Under the pieces are notes generated by a model. That model saw only the letters and a list, made by a program, of their open reading frames with translations, was not told the origin of the DNA and did not search any database. From NCBI GenBank assembly GCA_963725155.1, contig CAVRXU010000008.1:806001-870000 (forward strand): a stretch of DNA of 64,000 nucleotides. The letters are read 5' to 3'. Below are positions 7,736 to 16,858 of this stretch, piece by piece (positions within the stretch are counted from its first letter, which is position 1; each line of letters begins with the position of its first letter). A program made the position numbers and the translations under genes. This stretch comes from DATDAH01 sp963725155 (lineage in GTDB: Bacteria; Actinomycetota; Acidimicrobiia; Acidimicrobiales; DATDAH01).

Positions 7736-9139
7736 TCAGCCCCGTCCTCGGTAGGTGGCCCGGCCGCCGGCCGCTTCCTTGTTGAGGCGCTTGGAGAGGT
7801 GCAGGCCCTCGAGGATGAACTCGACGGCCGACGCCACCGCGGCCGGCGACTCGTCCTCGGTGAGCCGGTTCACGCCCTCGCGGAGGGCCGGGATCTCCGC
7901 CGCCAGCTCGGCGTAAGCGGCCGATCCGATGTCCTCGCCGGCGTCCACGGCCCGAGCCTCCTCGAAGGCGTCGAGGACACCGGACAGCTCGCCGAGGTCG
8001 AAGGTCTCGCGGAACGTGGTCAGGATCGCGCCCCGCAGGAGCTGCTCGATGATCTGGCCGTCGCGGCCTTCCTCCAGGGTCTCGATCTCGATCTTGCCGG
8101 ATGTCGAGGAGGGCAGCGCATCGAGGTCGGTGATGCGGGGCACGACGTCGGTCTCACCGAGGCGCAGGGCGCGACGGGTGGCGTTGGCCACCAGGACCTC
8201 CATGTTGGCCACGGTCAGGCGGACCGACACGCCGGAGGACTGGTTCACATGGGGGCTCTCGCGGGCCAGTTGGGAGAGCGTGGCCACGACCTCGGCCATG
8301 AACTCGGGCACGTCCACCCGCACGCCGTCCACGGCGAAGGGCCGGGCCTCCTGTCGGGCGATGGCCACCTCGGTCTCGACGTCGAGCGGGTAGTGGGTGC
8401 GGATCTGGCTGCCGAAGCGGTCCTTCAGCGGCGTGATGATCCGGCCCCGGTTGGTGTAGTCCTCCGGGTTGGCGGAGGCCACCAGCAGCACGTCGAGGGG
8501 GAGGCGGATCTTGTAACCCCGGACCTGGATGTCGCGCTCCTCCAGGACGTTCAGAAGGCCGACCTGGATGCGCTCGGAGAGGTCGGGGAGCTCGTTGATG
8601 GCGAAGATGCCGCGGTTGGTGCGGGGCACCAGGCCGTAGTGCATCGTCAGCTCGTCGGAGAGGTAGCGGCCCTCCGCCACCTTGATGGGGTCGACCTCGC
8701 CGATCAGGTCGGCGATGGAGGTGTCCGGCGTGGCCAGCTTCTCGCCGAAGCGGTCGTCACGGTGGACCCATTCGATCGGCGTGTCCTCGCCGTGGTCGGC
8801 CACCAGGTCCCGAGCGTGGCGGGAGACCGGGTCGTAGGGATCGTCCAGGATCTCCGAGCCGGCGATGATCGGCAGCCACTCGTCGAGCAGGTCGGTGAGG
8901 GAGCGGATCATGCGGGTCTTCGCCTGGCCCCGCTCGCCCAGGAAGATGATGTCGTGGCCGGCGAGGACGGCGTTCTCCAGCTGGGGGAGAACGGTCTCCT
9001 CGTAGCCCAGCACCCCCTCGACCACGGACTCGCCGGCCAGGATCCGGGCCACGGCGTTGCGCCGCACCTCCTCCTTCACCGGAACCGATTCCCAGCCGGA
9101 CTCGCGTAGCTGACCGATCGTTGCGGGACGAGACGACAT
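7736..9139 (-). CDS. MoxR-type AAA+ ATPase (magnesium-chelatase ChlI-like)
   Basis: 467 residues. Walker A GERGQAKTR is at about 67-75, the sensor/Walker B region around GIFAINELPDLSERIQVGLLNVLEE, and a pre-sensor segment DVLLVASANPEDYTNRGRI follows. The build matches the MoxR/ChlI branch of AAA+ proteins. It probably drives assembly or activation of a protein complex together with the VWA protein encoded 4 bp downstream. The reading frame stays open far upstream (past 13 kb), but that extension is antisense to the GH2 and sdhA genes. I start at the ATG at 9139 (MSSRPATIGQL). The GH2 gene starts only 18 bp away in the opposite direction. Confidence 0.9.
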   Translation of the reverse strand: MSSRPATIGQLRESGWESVPVKEEVRRNAVARILAGESVVEGVLGYEETVLPQLENAVLAGHDIIFLGERGQAKTRMIRSLTDLLDEWLPIIAGSEILDDPYDPVSRHARDLVADHGEDTPIEWVHRDDRFGEKLATPDTSIADLIGEVDPIKVAEGRYLSDELTMHYGLVPRTNRGIFAINELPDLSERIQVGLLNVLEERDIQVRGYKIRLPLDVLLVASANPEDYTNRGRIITPLKDRFGSQIRTHYPLDVETEVAIARQEARPFAVDGVRVDVPEFMAEVVATLSQLARESPHVNQSSGVSVRLTVANMEVLVANATRRALRLGETDVVPRITDLDALPSSTSGKIEIETLEEGRDGQIIEQLLRGAILTTFRETFDLGELSGVLDAFEEARAVDAGEDIGSAAYAELAAEIPALREGVNRLTEDESPAAVASAVEFILEGLHLSKRLNKEAAGGRATYRGRG

Positions 9140-9157
9140 AGCTGGCAACCTACCCGG

Positions 9158-11299
9158 GTGAATCTGCCGGCGGACTGGCGGGTGGCCCCGACCGACCCGC
9201 TCCTGGAACGGAGCTTCGCCGCCCCGGACCTCGACGACTCGGGCTGGGAGTCCCTCACCGTGCCCGGGCACTGGCGCAGCTCTCCGGCCTTCGCCGAGGC
9301 CGACGGGCCGCTGCTCTACCGGGTCCCCTTCACGGCCGACCGTCCTGCCGACGGCGAGCGGGCCTGGCTGATCTTCGACGGCGTCTTCTACCAGTCCGAC
9401 GTCTGGCTGGACGGCGGCTACGTGGGCGACACCGAGGGGTACTTCTTCGGCCACACGTTCGAGGTCACCGAGCAGCTGCGGGACCGGAGCGAGCACCTCC
9501 TGGCCGCGCAGGTCGTCTGCTCCCCCGCCGGCGACCGCACGGCCAAGCGCAGCCTGACCGGCGTCTTCCAGCACTGGGACTGCATCGACCCCGACCTGAA
9601 CCCGGGTGGGATCTGGCGGCCGGTGCGCCTCGAGCGGACCGGGCCGATCCGCCTCCGACGCCTCTCGGTGGTCTGCACGGAGGCGGGGGCCGAGTCGGCC
9701 ACCCTCCGCTTCCGAGCGTTCGCCGACACCGCCGCGCCCGGCATCGTCAAGATCGCCACCACGGTCGGCCGGGAGGGGGTGGCCGACGAGCCCTACACCG
9801 AAGAGCTCAGCCTCGCTGCGGGCGAGAACCAGCTGGAGTGGCTGGTGACCGTGCCCGAGCCGACGCTCTGGTGGCCATGGGCGCTCGGCGACCAGGACCG
9901 CTATGACGTCACCGTCGAGGTGTTCGCCGAAGACGCGACAGTCAGCCACACCCTCGAGCGCACCGTCGGCCTGCGGTCGCTGGTGTTCGACGACTGGCAG
10001 CTGTCGGTCAACGGCGAGCGCCTCTTCCTGAAGGGGGCCAACCTGGCCCCCACCCGGGCCCTGCTGGGCGAGGCCACCGACGAGGACGTCCGTCGGGACG
10101 TCGACCTGGCCCGCGACGCCGGCCTCGACCTCGTGCGGGTCCATGCCCACATCGCCACCCCGGCCCTCTACGACCAGGCCGACGAACGGGGGATGCTCGT
10201 CTGGGCCGACCTGCCGCTCCAGTGGGGCTACGCCCGCTCCGTGCGCAAGCAGGCCGTGCGCCAGGCCCGCAAGGCGGTCGAGATCCTCGGCCACCACCCG
10301 TCGATCGCCATCTGGTGCGGGCACAACGAGCCCCTGGCCCTCGACGTGACCACCGCCCAGATGGCCGACCCGGCGGTCCAGCGCCGGGTCGGCCTCAAGA
10401 GCGCGCTGGCCATGGAGCTGCCGACCTGGAACAAGACGGTCCTCGACCGCTCCATCAAGCGGGCCCTGGAGAAGGCCGACGGCTCCCGGCCCGTCATCCC
10501 CCACAGCGGCGTGTGGCCCCACCTCCCCCGCCTCGACGGCACCGACAGCCACCTCTACTTCGGCTGGTACCACGGCGACGAGCGGGACCTGCCCGGCTTC
10601 GCGGCCACCCTGCCCCGCATGGTCCGCTTCGTGACCGAGTTCGGGGCCCAGGCCGTGCCCGAGAGCGCGGAGTTCCTGGAGCCCGAGCGGTGGCCGGACC
10701 TGGACTGGGAGCGCCTGGAGGACCACCACTGCCTGCAGCGGACCTTCCTCGACCGCCGGGTGCCCGAGGCCGATCACGCCACGTTCGCCTCGTGGCGGGC
10801 CGCCACCCAGGCCTACCAGGCGATGCTCATCCGCCATCACGTCGAGGAGCTGCGCCGGCTGAAGTACCGGCCGACGGGTGGGTTCGTCCAGTTCCTGCTC
10901 ACCGATCCCCAACCCGGTGTCACCTGGTCGGTCCTGGACCACGAACGGGTGCCCAAGGCGGGCTACGAGGCGCTCCTGGAGGCCTGCCGTCCTGTCATCG
11001 TCGTCGCCGACCGCCTCCCCGCCGCGGTCCGACCCGGCGCCGCCCTCGACCTGGACGTCCATGTGGTCAGCGACCTGCGCTTCCCCCTCGTCCGGGCCGC
11101 CGTCAGCGCCGAGCTGACCTGGGACGGGGGCCACCGGGCCTGGCACTGGAGTGGAGAGGTCACCGCCGACTCCTGCGTGCGCATCGGCCGGGTCGAGGCC
11201 GTGGTCCCCGACGGCGCCGGCGAGATGATCCTCGACCTCACGCTGACCGCGGGCGACATCACCGCCACCAACCGCGACACGACGGTGATCACCCCGTGA
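9158..11299 (+). CDS. Glycoside hydrolase family 2 protein (beta-mannosidase-like)
   Basis: 713 residues with the usual GH2 order: a jelly-roll sugar-binding domain (about 1-170, with DDSGWESLTVPGHW), an immunoglobulin-like domain (about 175-275) and a TIM barrel (about 280-600). The acid/base Glu is E391 in CGHNEP and the nucleophile Glu is E494 in VTEFGAQ. The set PTLWWPWALG and the barrel sequence are closer to beta-mannosidases than to beta-galactosidases. There is no signal peptide, so it is probably cytoplasmic and acts on imported or internal glycosides. The GTG start at 9158 has no clear ribosome site. It is divergent from the moxR gene, with only 18 bp between starts. Confidence 0.88.
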   Translation: MNLPADWRVAPTDPLLERSFAAPDLDDSGWESLTVPGHWRSSPAFAEADGPLLYRVPFTADRPADGERAWLIFDGVFYQSDVWLDGGYVGDTEGYFFGHTFEVTEQLRDRSEHLLAAQVVCSPAGDRTAKRSLTGVFQHWDCIDPDLNPGGIWRPVRLERTGPIRLRRLSVVCTEAGAESATLRFRAFADTAAPGIVKIATTVGREGVADEPYTEELSLAAGENQLEWLVTVPEPTLWWPWALGDQDRYDVTVEVFAEDATVSHTLERTVGLRSLVFDDWQLSVNGERLFLKGANLAPTRALLGEATDEDVRRDVDLARDAGLDLVRVHAHIATPALYDQADERGMLVWADLPLQWGYARSVRKQAVRQARKAVEILGHHPSIAIWCGHNEPLALDVTTAQMADPAVQRRVGLKSALAMELPTWNKTVLDRSIKRALEKADGSRPVIPHSGVWPHLPRLDGTDSHLYFGWYHGDERDLPGFAATLPRMVRFVTEFGAQAVPESAEFLEPERWPDLDWERLEDHHCLQRTFLDRRVPEADHATFASWRAATQAYQAMLIRHHVEELRRLKYRPTGGFVQFLLTDPQPGVTWSVLDHERVPKAGYEALLEACRPVIVVADRLPAAVRPGAALDLDVHVVSDLRFPLVRAAVSAELTWDGGHRAWHWSGEVTADSCVRIGRVEAVVPDGAGEMILDLTLTAGDITATNRDTTVITP

Positions 11300-11306
11300 T
11301 CCAGGA

Positions 11307-11334
11307 GTGATCCGGCGACTTCGCCGGGTACAAC
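11307..11334 (+). promoter_or_regulatory. Candidate sdhA promoter
   Basis: GTGATC (11307-11312) and TACAAC (11329-11334) are 16 bp apart, 22 bp before the sdhA start. Between them lies a perfect inverted repeat CCGGCGA-CT-TCGCCGG (11312-11327), which could be an operator. The hexamers match the consensus only moderately. Confidence 0.3.
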
Positions 11335-11356
11335 GAGGCGTGCGAGGATCACGACC

Positions 11357-13114
11357 GTGAACGTCCACCATCACAGCTACGACGCGGTGATCGTCGGGGC
11401 GGGCGGGGCGGGCCTGCGGGCGGCCATCGAGGTCGCCGGGAAGTGCAGGGTCGCCGTCCTGACCAAGCTCTATCCGACCCGTTCCCACACGGGCGCCGCC
11501 CAGGGGGGCATGTGCGCAGCTCTCGCCAACGTGGAGGAGGACTCCTGGGAGTGGCACGCCTTCGACACCGTGAAGGGGTCGGACTACCTGGGCGACCAGC
11601 CCGCTATCGAGATCATGTGCCGGGAGGCCATCGACGCCGTCGTCGAGCTGGAGCACTTCGGGCTGCCGTTCAACCGCACGCCGGAAGGCAAGATCGACCA
11701 GCGCCGCTTCGGCGGCCACACCCGCAACCACGGCGAGGCGCCGGTCCGCCGGGCCTGCTACTCGGCCGACCGCACCGGCCACATGATCCTGCAGACGCTC
11801 TTCCAGCAGTGCGTCAAGCGCGACGTCACCTTCTTCAACGAGTTCCAGGTCCTGGACATCGCCTTCGCCGACGACGACGGCCCCGCGGGCAAGCGAGTGG
11901 CCGGTGTGGTCGCCTACGAGCTGGCCACGGGCGACCTGCACGTCTTCACCACCAAGGCCGCCCTGTTCGCGTCCGGCGGCATGGGCCGCATGTACAAGAT
12001 CTCGTCCAACGCGGTGAGCCTCACCGGTGACGGCCCGGGCCTGCTCTACCGCCGGGGCATCCCCATGCAGGACATGGAGTTCTTCCAGTTCCACCCGACC
12101 GGGATCTACAAGCTCGGCATCCTGCTCTCCGAGGCGGCCCGGGGCGAGGGCGGCATCCTGCGCAACGTCGACGGCGAGCGCTTCATGGAGCGCTACGCCC
12201 CGACGGTCAAGGACCTGGCCCCGCGGGACATGGTCTCCCGCTCGATCATGACGGAGGTGCGCGAGGGCCGCGGGGCGGGAGTGGACAAGGACATGGTCTA
12301 CCTGGACCTCACCCACCTGCCGCCGGAGCAGATCGACGAGAAGCTCCCCGACATCACCGACTTCGTGCGGACCTACCTGGGCATCGAGCCCAAGAAGGAC
12401 CCCATCCCCATCCAGCCCACGGCCCACTACGCCATGGGCGGCATCCCCACCAACGTCGAGGGCCAGGTCGTCGTCGACGCCGACAACACCGTGCTCCCCG
12501 GCCTCTACGCCGCCGGCGAGTGCGCCTGCGTCTCGGTCCACGGGGCCAACCGGCTGGGCACCAACTCCCTGCTCGACATCGTGGTCTTCGGCCGCCGGGG
12601 CGGACGGGACATGGCCCGCTTCGTCACCGACGCCGACCAGCCCGAGCTCCCCGAGGCCCCGGAGGCCGAGGTCAAGGCCCGCATCGAGAAGATGAAGGCG
12701 GGTGACGGCGGGGGCAACACGGCCGACATCCGGGCTCGGCTCCAGGAGGAGATGACCAACAACGCGATGGTCTTCCGCACCGAGGAGAGCCTGGCCCACG
12801 CCACCGACCTCATCGATCAGCTGACCGAGGAGTACGAAGGGGTCTCGATCGACGACAAGGGCCAGGTCTTCAACTACGACCTGACCGAGGCCCTCGAGCT
12901 GGGCTACCTCATCGAGCTGGCCAAGGTCACCGTGGCCAGTGCCCGGGCCCGCACCGAGAGCCGCGGCGCCCACTTCCGGGACGACCACCCGTTGCGGGAG
13001 GACGAGCACTGGATGAAGCACACCCTGGCCCACCGTGAGGACGACGGGGCCGTGCGCCTCGACTACAAGCCGGTCATCGGCGGGAACTACGAGCCCATGG
13101 AGCGCAAGTACTGA
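11357..13114 (+). CDS. sdhA: Succinate dehydrogenase flavoprotein subunit
   Basis: 585 residues. The FAD-binding Rossmann motif VIVGAGGAGLRAA is at about 11-23, and the region around RSHTGAAQGG holds the histidine that links FAD covalently. Further motifs are FHPTGIYKLGILLSEAARGEGG and HGANRLGTNSLLD. It oxidises succinate to fumarate in the TCA cycle and passes electrons through SdhB to the quinone pool. Its stop overlaps the sdhB start (TGATG). No sdhC or sdhD anchor gene is adjacent on either side, so they must lie elsewhere in the genome. A fumarate reductase role cannot be excluded, but the sequence is of the dehydrogenase type. Confidence 0.96.
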   Translation: MNVHHHSYDAVIVGAGGAGLRAAIEVAGKCRVAVLTKLYPTRSHTGAAQGGMCAALANVEEDSWEWHAFDTVKGSDYLGDQPAIEIMCREAIDAVVELEHFGLPFNRTPEGKIDQRRFGGHTRNHGEAPVRRACYSADRTGHMILQTLFQQCVKRDVTFFNEFQVLDIAFADDDGPAGKRVAGVVAYELATGDLHVFTTKAALFASGGMGRMYKISSNAVSLTGDGPGLLYRRGIPMQDMEFFQFHPTGIYKLGILLSEAARGEGGILRNVDGERFMERYAPTVKDLAPRDMVSRSIMTEVREGRGAGVDKDMVYLDLTHLPPEQIDEKLPDITDFVRTYLGIEPKKDPIPIQPTAHYAMGGIPTNVEGQVVVDADNTVLPGLYAAGECACVSVHGANRLGTNSLLDIVVFGRRGGRDMARFVTDADQPELPEAPEAEVKARIEKMKAGDGGGNTADIRARLQEEMTNNAMVFRTEESLAHATDLIDQLTEEYEGVSIDDKGQVFNYDLTEALELGYLIELAKVTVASARARTESRGAHFRDDHPLREDEHWMKHTLAHREDDGAVRLDYKPVIGGNYEPMERKY

Positions 13115-13812
13115 TGCAGGTCGAGCTGAAGATCAAGCGCTACAACCCCGAGACCGACACCAAGCCCCACTGGGAGACCTACTCGGTCGACATGGAGCCC
13201 ACGGACAAGGTCCTGGACGCCATCCACGAGGTGAAGTACCACCAGGACGGGACGCTGGCGCTCCGCCGCTCCTGCGTGCACGGGGTCTGCGGGTCCGACG
13301 CCATGGTCATCAACGGCGTCAACCGCCTGGCCTGCACGCTGCTCATCCAGGAGGTGGGCGACAAGATCACCGTCGAGCCCATCCGGGGCCTGCCGGTCAT
13401 CAAGGACCTCGTGGTCGACATGGAGCCCTTCTTCGCCCAGTACCGCTCGGTGCTGCCCTACCTGGTGACCACCGACGAGCCCGGCTACCGGGAGCGCACC
13501 CAGTCCTCGGAGGAGCGGGAGCGGTTCGACGACACCACCAAGTGCATCCTCTGCGCCGCCTGCACGACCTCCTGCCCGATCTTCTGGGGCAACTCGGGCT
13601 ACGTGGGCCCGGCCGCCATCGTCAACGCCCACCGCTTCATCTTCGACAGCCGGGACGAGGCCGCCGCGGAACGCCTCGACGTCCTCAACGAGCGCAGCGG
13701 CGTGTGGCGCTGTCGCACGGCCTTCAACTGCACCGACGCCTGCCCCCGCGGCATCAAGGTCACCCAGGCCATCGAAGAGGTCAAGCGGGAGATCCTCTAC
13801 TCCCGGGTCTGA
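13114..13812 (+). CDS. sdhB: Succinate dehydrogenase iron-sulfur subunit
   Basis: 232 residues. The [2Fe-2S] ligands are C54, C59, D62 and C74; the aspartate in place of a cysteine is the same as in E. coli SdhB. The [4Fe-4S] cluster uses C144, C147, C150 and the [3Fe-4S] cluster C154, C200 and C206, with C210 completing the bacterial pattern. It carries electrons from SdhA to the membrane anchor. Translation is coupled to sdhA by a TGATG overlap. It converges on the frame-broken membrane gene downstream with only 12 bp between them. Confidence 0.96.
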   Translation: MQVELKIKRYNPETDTKPHWETYSVDMEPTDKVLDAIHEVKYHQDGTLALRRSCVHGVCGSDAMVINGVNRLACTLLIQEVGDKITVEPIRGLPVIKDLVVDMEPFFAQYRSVLPYLVTTDEPGYRERTQSSEERERFDDTTKCILCAACTTSCPIFWGNSGYVGPAAIVNAHRFIFDSRDEAAAERLDVLNERSGVWRCRTAFNCTDACPRGIKVTQAIEEVKREILYSRV

Positions 13813-13824
13813 TCCTGACGTCGC

Positions 13825-14461
13825 TCAGGTGGCGAAGCTGACGGGGAACGTGGCGATCCAGGCCAGGGCGCCGAGGAAGATGAAGTAGCCGATGCCGAGC
13901 ATGACGCCGCGGAGCCGTTCGCTGTCCAGCTTCGTGCTGATGCCGGCGAAGAAGAGCGCCACGGCGAAGAGCACGACGCCCAGCACGTAGTTGCTGGCCC
14001 GTTGGATGTCCGCCCGCACGTTGGCCGACGAGACCTCGGCCTGCTGGTCCAGATCCGGCGGCCTCGCTCGGTAGCCGCCACCTGGTACTCCGGCATGGCA
14101 AACGGCGTGGGTGGGGCCTCGGGGTTCACCAAAGCATCGGTGGCCAGCCAGGCGTCGAAGGCGGGCTGGAACTCGTCCCGGAAGCGGTCGTCGTAGAAGT
14201 CGGCCAGATCCTCGTCGTCGTGGGCGTCGGCGTCGACCCACTGGATGAAGGTGGCGACATCGACCTGCGGTCTGGGCCTCGCCCTCGCTCTGGGCCCGGG
14301 CCGCCTCGACCCGGATGGCGTTGGTCCGACTGGCCGTCCTTGGCCTGCTCGCCGTTCCAGCGGGTGGCCTGGTAGCTGCTCCACGCCGTCGCCACCGCCG
14401 CAATCGCCAGCAGGACGGTGGCGGCCAGCTCCAGCCTGGGTTGCTCGTACGTTGTGGCCAT
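13825..14461 (-). pseudogene. Small membrane protein of unknown family, frame broken
   Basis: Pieces of one protein appear in three frames. It starts MATTYEQPRLELAATVLLAI (ATG at 14461), then NAIRVEAARAQSEGE in a second frame, VDVATFIQWVDADAHDDEDL and AFDAWLATDALVNPEAPP in a third, and finally SANVRADIQRASNYVLGVV with two membrane segments in the second frame again. Joined, they give about 210 residues: one N-terminal membrane helix, a soluble DUF4337-like middle and two C-terminal helices. At least three frame changes are needed. Either the gene is dead or the sequence has small errors here; the clean protein sense in each piece favours errors. Confidence 0.7.
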
Positions 14462-14462
14462 G

Positions 14463-15292
14463 TCAGAAGGGCAGACCGGCCTCGTCACAGGGCGGATCGA
14501 CGGTGATGTGCTCGTGCCTGGATCTGCGGCGTCGATGATGCGTAGGGATCGCTCCATCGAGTCCGGTTGCAGCCCACCCGACGTCGTCCTGGAAGGGCTG
14601 GTTGAAGAAGACGAGGAGCAGCAGCAGGATCGTGATGACCGACGTGACCGACCCCATCAGCATCGCCTGGGTGAATGGCCCCTCGCCGCTGTCCGCGAAG
14701 AACAGCATGAAGAAGAAGATGACCGCCGAGACGAAGAACAGGACGATCCAGAGGGGGACCGGGATGACCCCGTTGACCCGTGGATGCGTTCGTTGCGGGC
14801 CTGCTCCCGAGTGCAATCGTCTGGTCCATCCAGCGGTCGTAGGCCGATTGCTCGGTGGCGGTGTGCGGCTCGAGACGGGAGGGTCTGGAACATCTGCGAC
14901 GCTCCACGGGTTGATCGAGTCGCCCAGCGTGCCCGCTCTAGCCGGTCCCATTCCTCGCCGACGACCGAGCGGCCGTAGCAGAGCAGCTCACCGCTGAGCT
15001 CTTCGGCGACGGATCGGTTGGAAGAACTGCGCCGTCTCGAACTGCTGGGTCACGATCACCGCCTCGTCCTCGGCCCCCGATCTCGACGCCGTCGTAGGTG
15101 GTGAAGGAGAGGAAGACGATGAAGCCGAGCAGGACGGAGAAGCCCGTGGCCAGGACGCCGAAGACCCCCGAGGCCCGGTCGCCGTCCTGGAACCAGCTGC
15201 CCTCCGGCGCCCGGCGGCGGAAGAGCAGCATGGCGTGATGGTGAACGCGACGACCAGGACACGACGATCCCGAAGGCGACGAAGAGGTTCAC
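14463..15292 (-). pseudogene. DUF4239 (bestrophin-like) membrane protein, frame broken
   Basis: It starts MNLFVAFGIVV at a GTG (15292) that overlaps the dedA stop. It then continues in other frames as AMLLFRRRAPEGSWFQDGDR, a membrane segment GVLATGFSVLLGFIVFLSFTTYDG, the pair of helices WIVLFFVSAVIFFFMLFFAD and VTSVITILLLLLVFF, then MERSLRIIDA and the end CDEAGLPF at 14463. This order matches DUF4239 membrane proteins of about 260 residues. I count roughly six to eight frame changes in 830 bp, for example a missing G near 15270. It lies one base from the next broken gene, and both share the same problem, so a local sequence-quality fault is likely. Confidence 0.7.
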
Positions 15293-15993
15293 CGGTCCGA
15301 CATCCTCATCGCGGCGAGCTCGGCACCGGTGAGTCGTCGTTGTCGTCGGGCGCTTCCGTCGGTACCGGCCGGCCCCGCCCTGCGGGCCTTGCGGAGCTCC
15401 CAGGCGACCGGGGCCACGGAGATCACGATGATGACCCCGATCACCGGCAGCAGGTACTTGTCGATGCTGGGGACCGACTCGCCGAGGATGTAGCCCAGCG
15501 ACGTCACGCCGACGGCCCAGAGGAACCCGCCGATGAGGTTGTAGACCAGGAACGTGCGGTAGTGCATCTTCCCGGCGCCGGCCACGATCGGGGCGAAGGT
15601 GCGGACCACCGGCACGAAGCGGGCCAGCAGGATGGTCTTGGAGCCGTGCTCGGCGAAGAACTCCTGGCTCTTCTCGATGTACTCCTGCTTGAAGATGCGG
15701 GAGTCCTCCCGTTTGAACAGCGAGGGCCCCACCCGACGGCCGAAGGCGTAGCCCACCTGGTCCCCGACCACGGCGGCGGCGAAGCAGCCCGCCAGCAGGA
15801 TCGGCAGCGGCGCGAGCTTCCCCTGGGAGGAGAGGAGGCCGGCGGTGAAGAGGAGCGAGTCGCCGGGCAGGAAGAAGCCGACGAGCAGCCCGGACTCGGC
15901 GAAGATGATCAGGAAGAGCCCGAGGGTCCCGAAGGTGGCGAGCAGGTGCTCGGGATCGAGGTCGCCGAGCAGGGCCAGGACGGGATGGAACAC
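15289..15993 (-). CDS. DedA-family membrane protein
   Basis: 234 residues with about five or six membrane segments. The family motifs are FAESGLLVGFFLPGDSLL (about 30-47), the GDQVGYAFGRRVGPSLF segment and FARFVPVVRTFAPIVAGAGKM-like FxRxxPxxRxxxxxxAG in ARFVPVVRTFAPIVAGAG. DedA proteins are thought to be lipid scramblases or proton-linked carriers that maintain the envelope, for example by recycling undecaprenyl phosphate. The sequence is intact, in contrast to the next two genes. Its stop overlaps the start of the DUF4239 gene. Confidence 0.92.
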   Translation of the reverse strand: MFHPVLALLGDLDPEHLLATFGTLGLFLIIFAESGLLVGFFLPGDSLLFTAGLLSSQGKLAPLPILLAGCFAAAVVGDQVGYAFGRRVGPSLFKREDSRIFKQEYIEKSQEFFAEHGSKTILLARFVPVVRTFAPIVAGAGKMHYRTFLVYNLIGGFLWAVGVTSLGYILGESVPSIDKYLLPVIGVIIVISVAPVAWELRKARRAGPAGTDGSARRQRRLTGAELAAMRMSDR

Positions 15994-16003
15994 CGGCCGG
16001 AGG

Positions 16004-16465
16004 CTAGCGGTGGCCTGGGGGCCGTCCCCAGCCCTGCCACCAGCCGTCGGCGTCGATGTCGATCACCTCGTCCTCCACCAGGACCTCGCCGTGGACCCGG
16101 GCCGGGGTCCGGCCCTCGTGGTCGGGGCCGGACCGCTCCCACTCCAGGTCGAAGCCCAACGGCACCCGGCGACCCATGGCGTCGTCGGGATGGTCGACGG
16201 CCAGAGCGAAGGCCTCGAGCCCGATCGTCCACCGCTCACCGGCCTCCTCCTCGATGGCGTCGGCCCACAGGCCCGACGCCCGGATCTCCATCGAGCCCGG
16301 CCGGGGCCGGGAGGCTTCGGGCTCGGTCAGCACGACCAGGTCCCGCCCGACCCGGGTCAAGGAGGCGGTCACCGTGACCAGCCCCGTCCCGAACACCATG
16401 CCCAGGTGTCCGCCCTCGCCGCCGTCCGGTGCCGACCACGCCCACCGCCAGTGCTCGTCACCCAC
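16004..16465 (-). CDS. Hypothetical protein, probably beta-rich
   Basis: 153 residues, rich in W, G, D and E, beginning MGDEHWRWAWSAPDGGEGG. There is no signal peptide, membrane segment or cysteine. Alternating hydrophobic and polar residues and the paired ends (WRWAW near the start, GWWQGWG near the end) suggest a beta-barrel such as a lipocalin-like fold, but this is inference. It starts divergently from the SCP2-like gene and ends 10 bp from dedA on the same strand. I do not recognise the family. Confidence 0.6.
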   Translation of the reverse strand: MGDEHWRWAWSAPDGGEGGHLGMVFGTGLVTVTASLTRVGRDLVVLTEPEASRPRPGSMEIRASGLWADAIEEEAGERWTIGLEAFALAVDHPDDAMGRRVPLGFDLEWERSGPDHEGRTPARVHGEVLVEDEVIDIDADGWWQGWGRPPGHR

Positions 16466-16495
16466 GGCGTCACCCTAGGAAGGTCAGCCCCTACC

Positions 16496-16858
16496 GTGGT
16501 CGCCGTGCCGGAACGGTTCTCGCCCGAGTGGATCGTGGCCCTGGACGCGGCCGCGCGGGCCCTCCCGGGGGCGGACACCCCGTTCGTCATCCAACAGGTC
16601 GTGACCGATCCGGAGGGCGAGGTGGCCTGGTACGTGGACCTGGGAACCGAGGGCGTGCGCGTCCTGCCCGGCCAGGCGCAGGACCCTGACGTGACCTTCA
16701 CCCAGGACCGGGGCACCGCGGAGGCCATCGCCCACGGGGCCCTGAGCGCGGCGGAGGCGCTGACGGCCGGTCGCCTCACCGTCCGCGGGGCGACCGCCGC
16801 GCTGACCGAGCACCGCGACGCGCTGGCCCGACTCGACGAGGCCCTGGCCGATGCCTGA
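16496..16858 (+). CDS. SCP2 sterol-binding-like domain protein
   Basis: About 120 residues from the GTG at 16496 (AGGAAGG 12 bases upstream); the GTG at 16505 is an alternative. The middle EVAWYVDLGTEGVRVLPGQ, followed by DVTFTQDRGTAEAIAHGALSAAEAL and AGRLTVRGATAAL, is the pattern of the SCP2 lipid-binding fold used as a small stand-alone domain in actinobacteria. It may bind fatty acyl-CoA or another lipid. Its last 8 bp overlap the Fpg/Nei gene, so they are co-translated. The frame is open far upstream, but that part is antisense to the two genes before it. Confidence 0.75.
   Translation: MVAVPERFSPEWIVALDAAARALPGADTPFVIQQVVTDPEGEVAWYVDLGTEGVRVLPGQAQDPDVTFTQDRGTAEAIAHGALSAAEALTAGRLTVRGATAALTEHRDALARLDEALADA

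Noticed and set aside
11443..12030. Overlapping alternative-frame proteins inside sdhA and other genes
   Set aside because: R/P/G/A-rich products typical of frame-shifted GC-rich codons; no motifs.
9140..13033. Upstream extension of the moxR frame to 1765 codons
   Set aside because: The extension is antisense to the GH2 and sdhA genes and has no MoxR-like content; the true start is the ATG at 9139.
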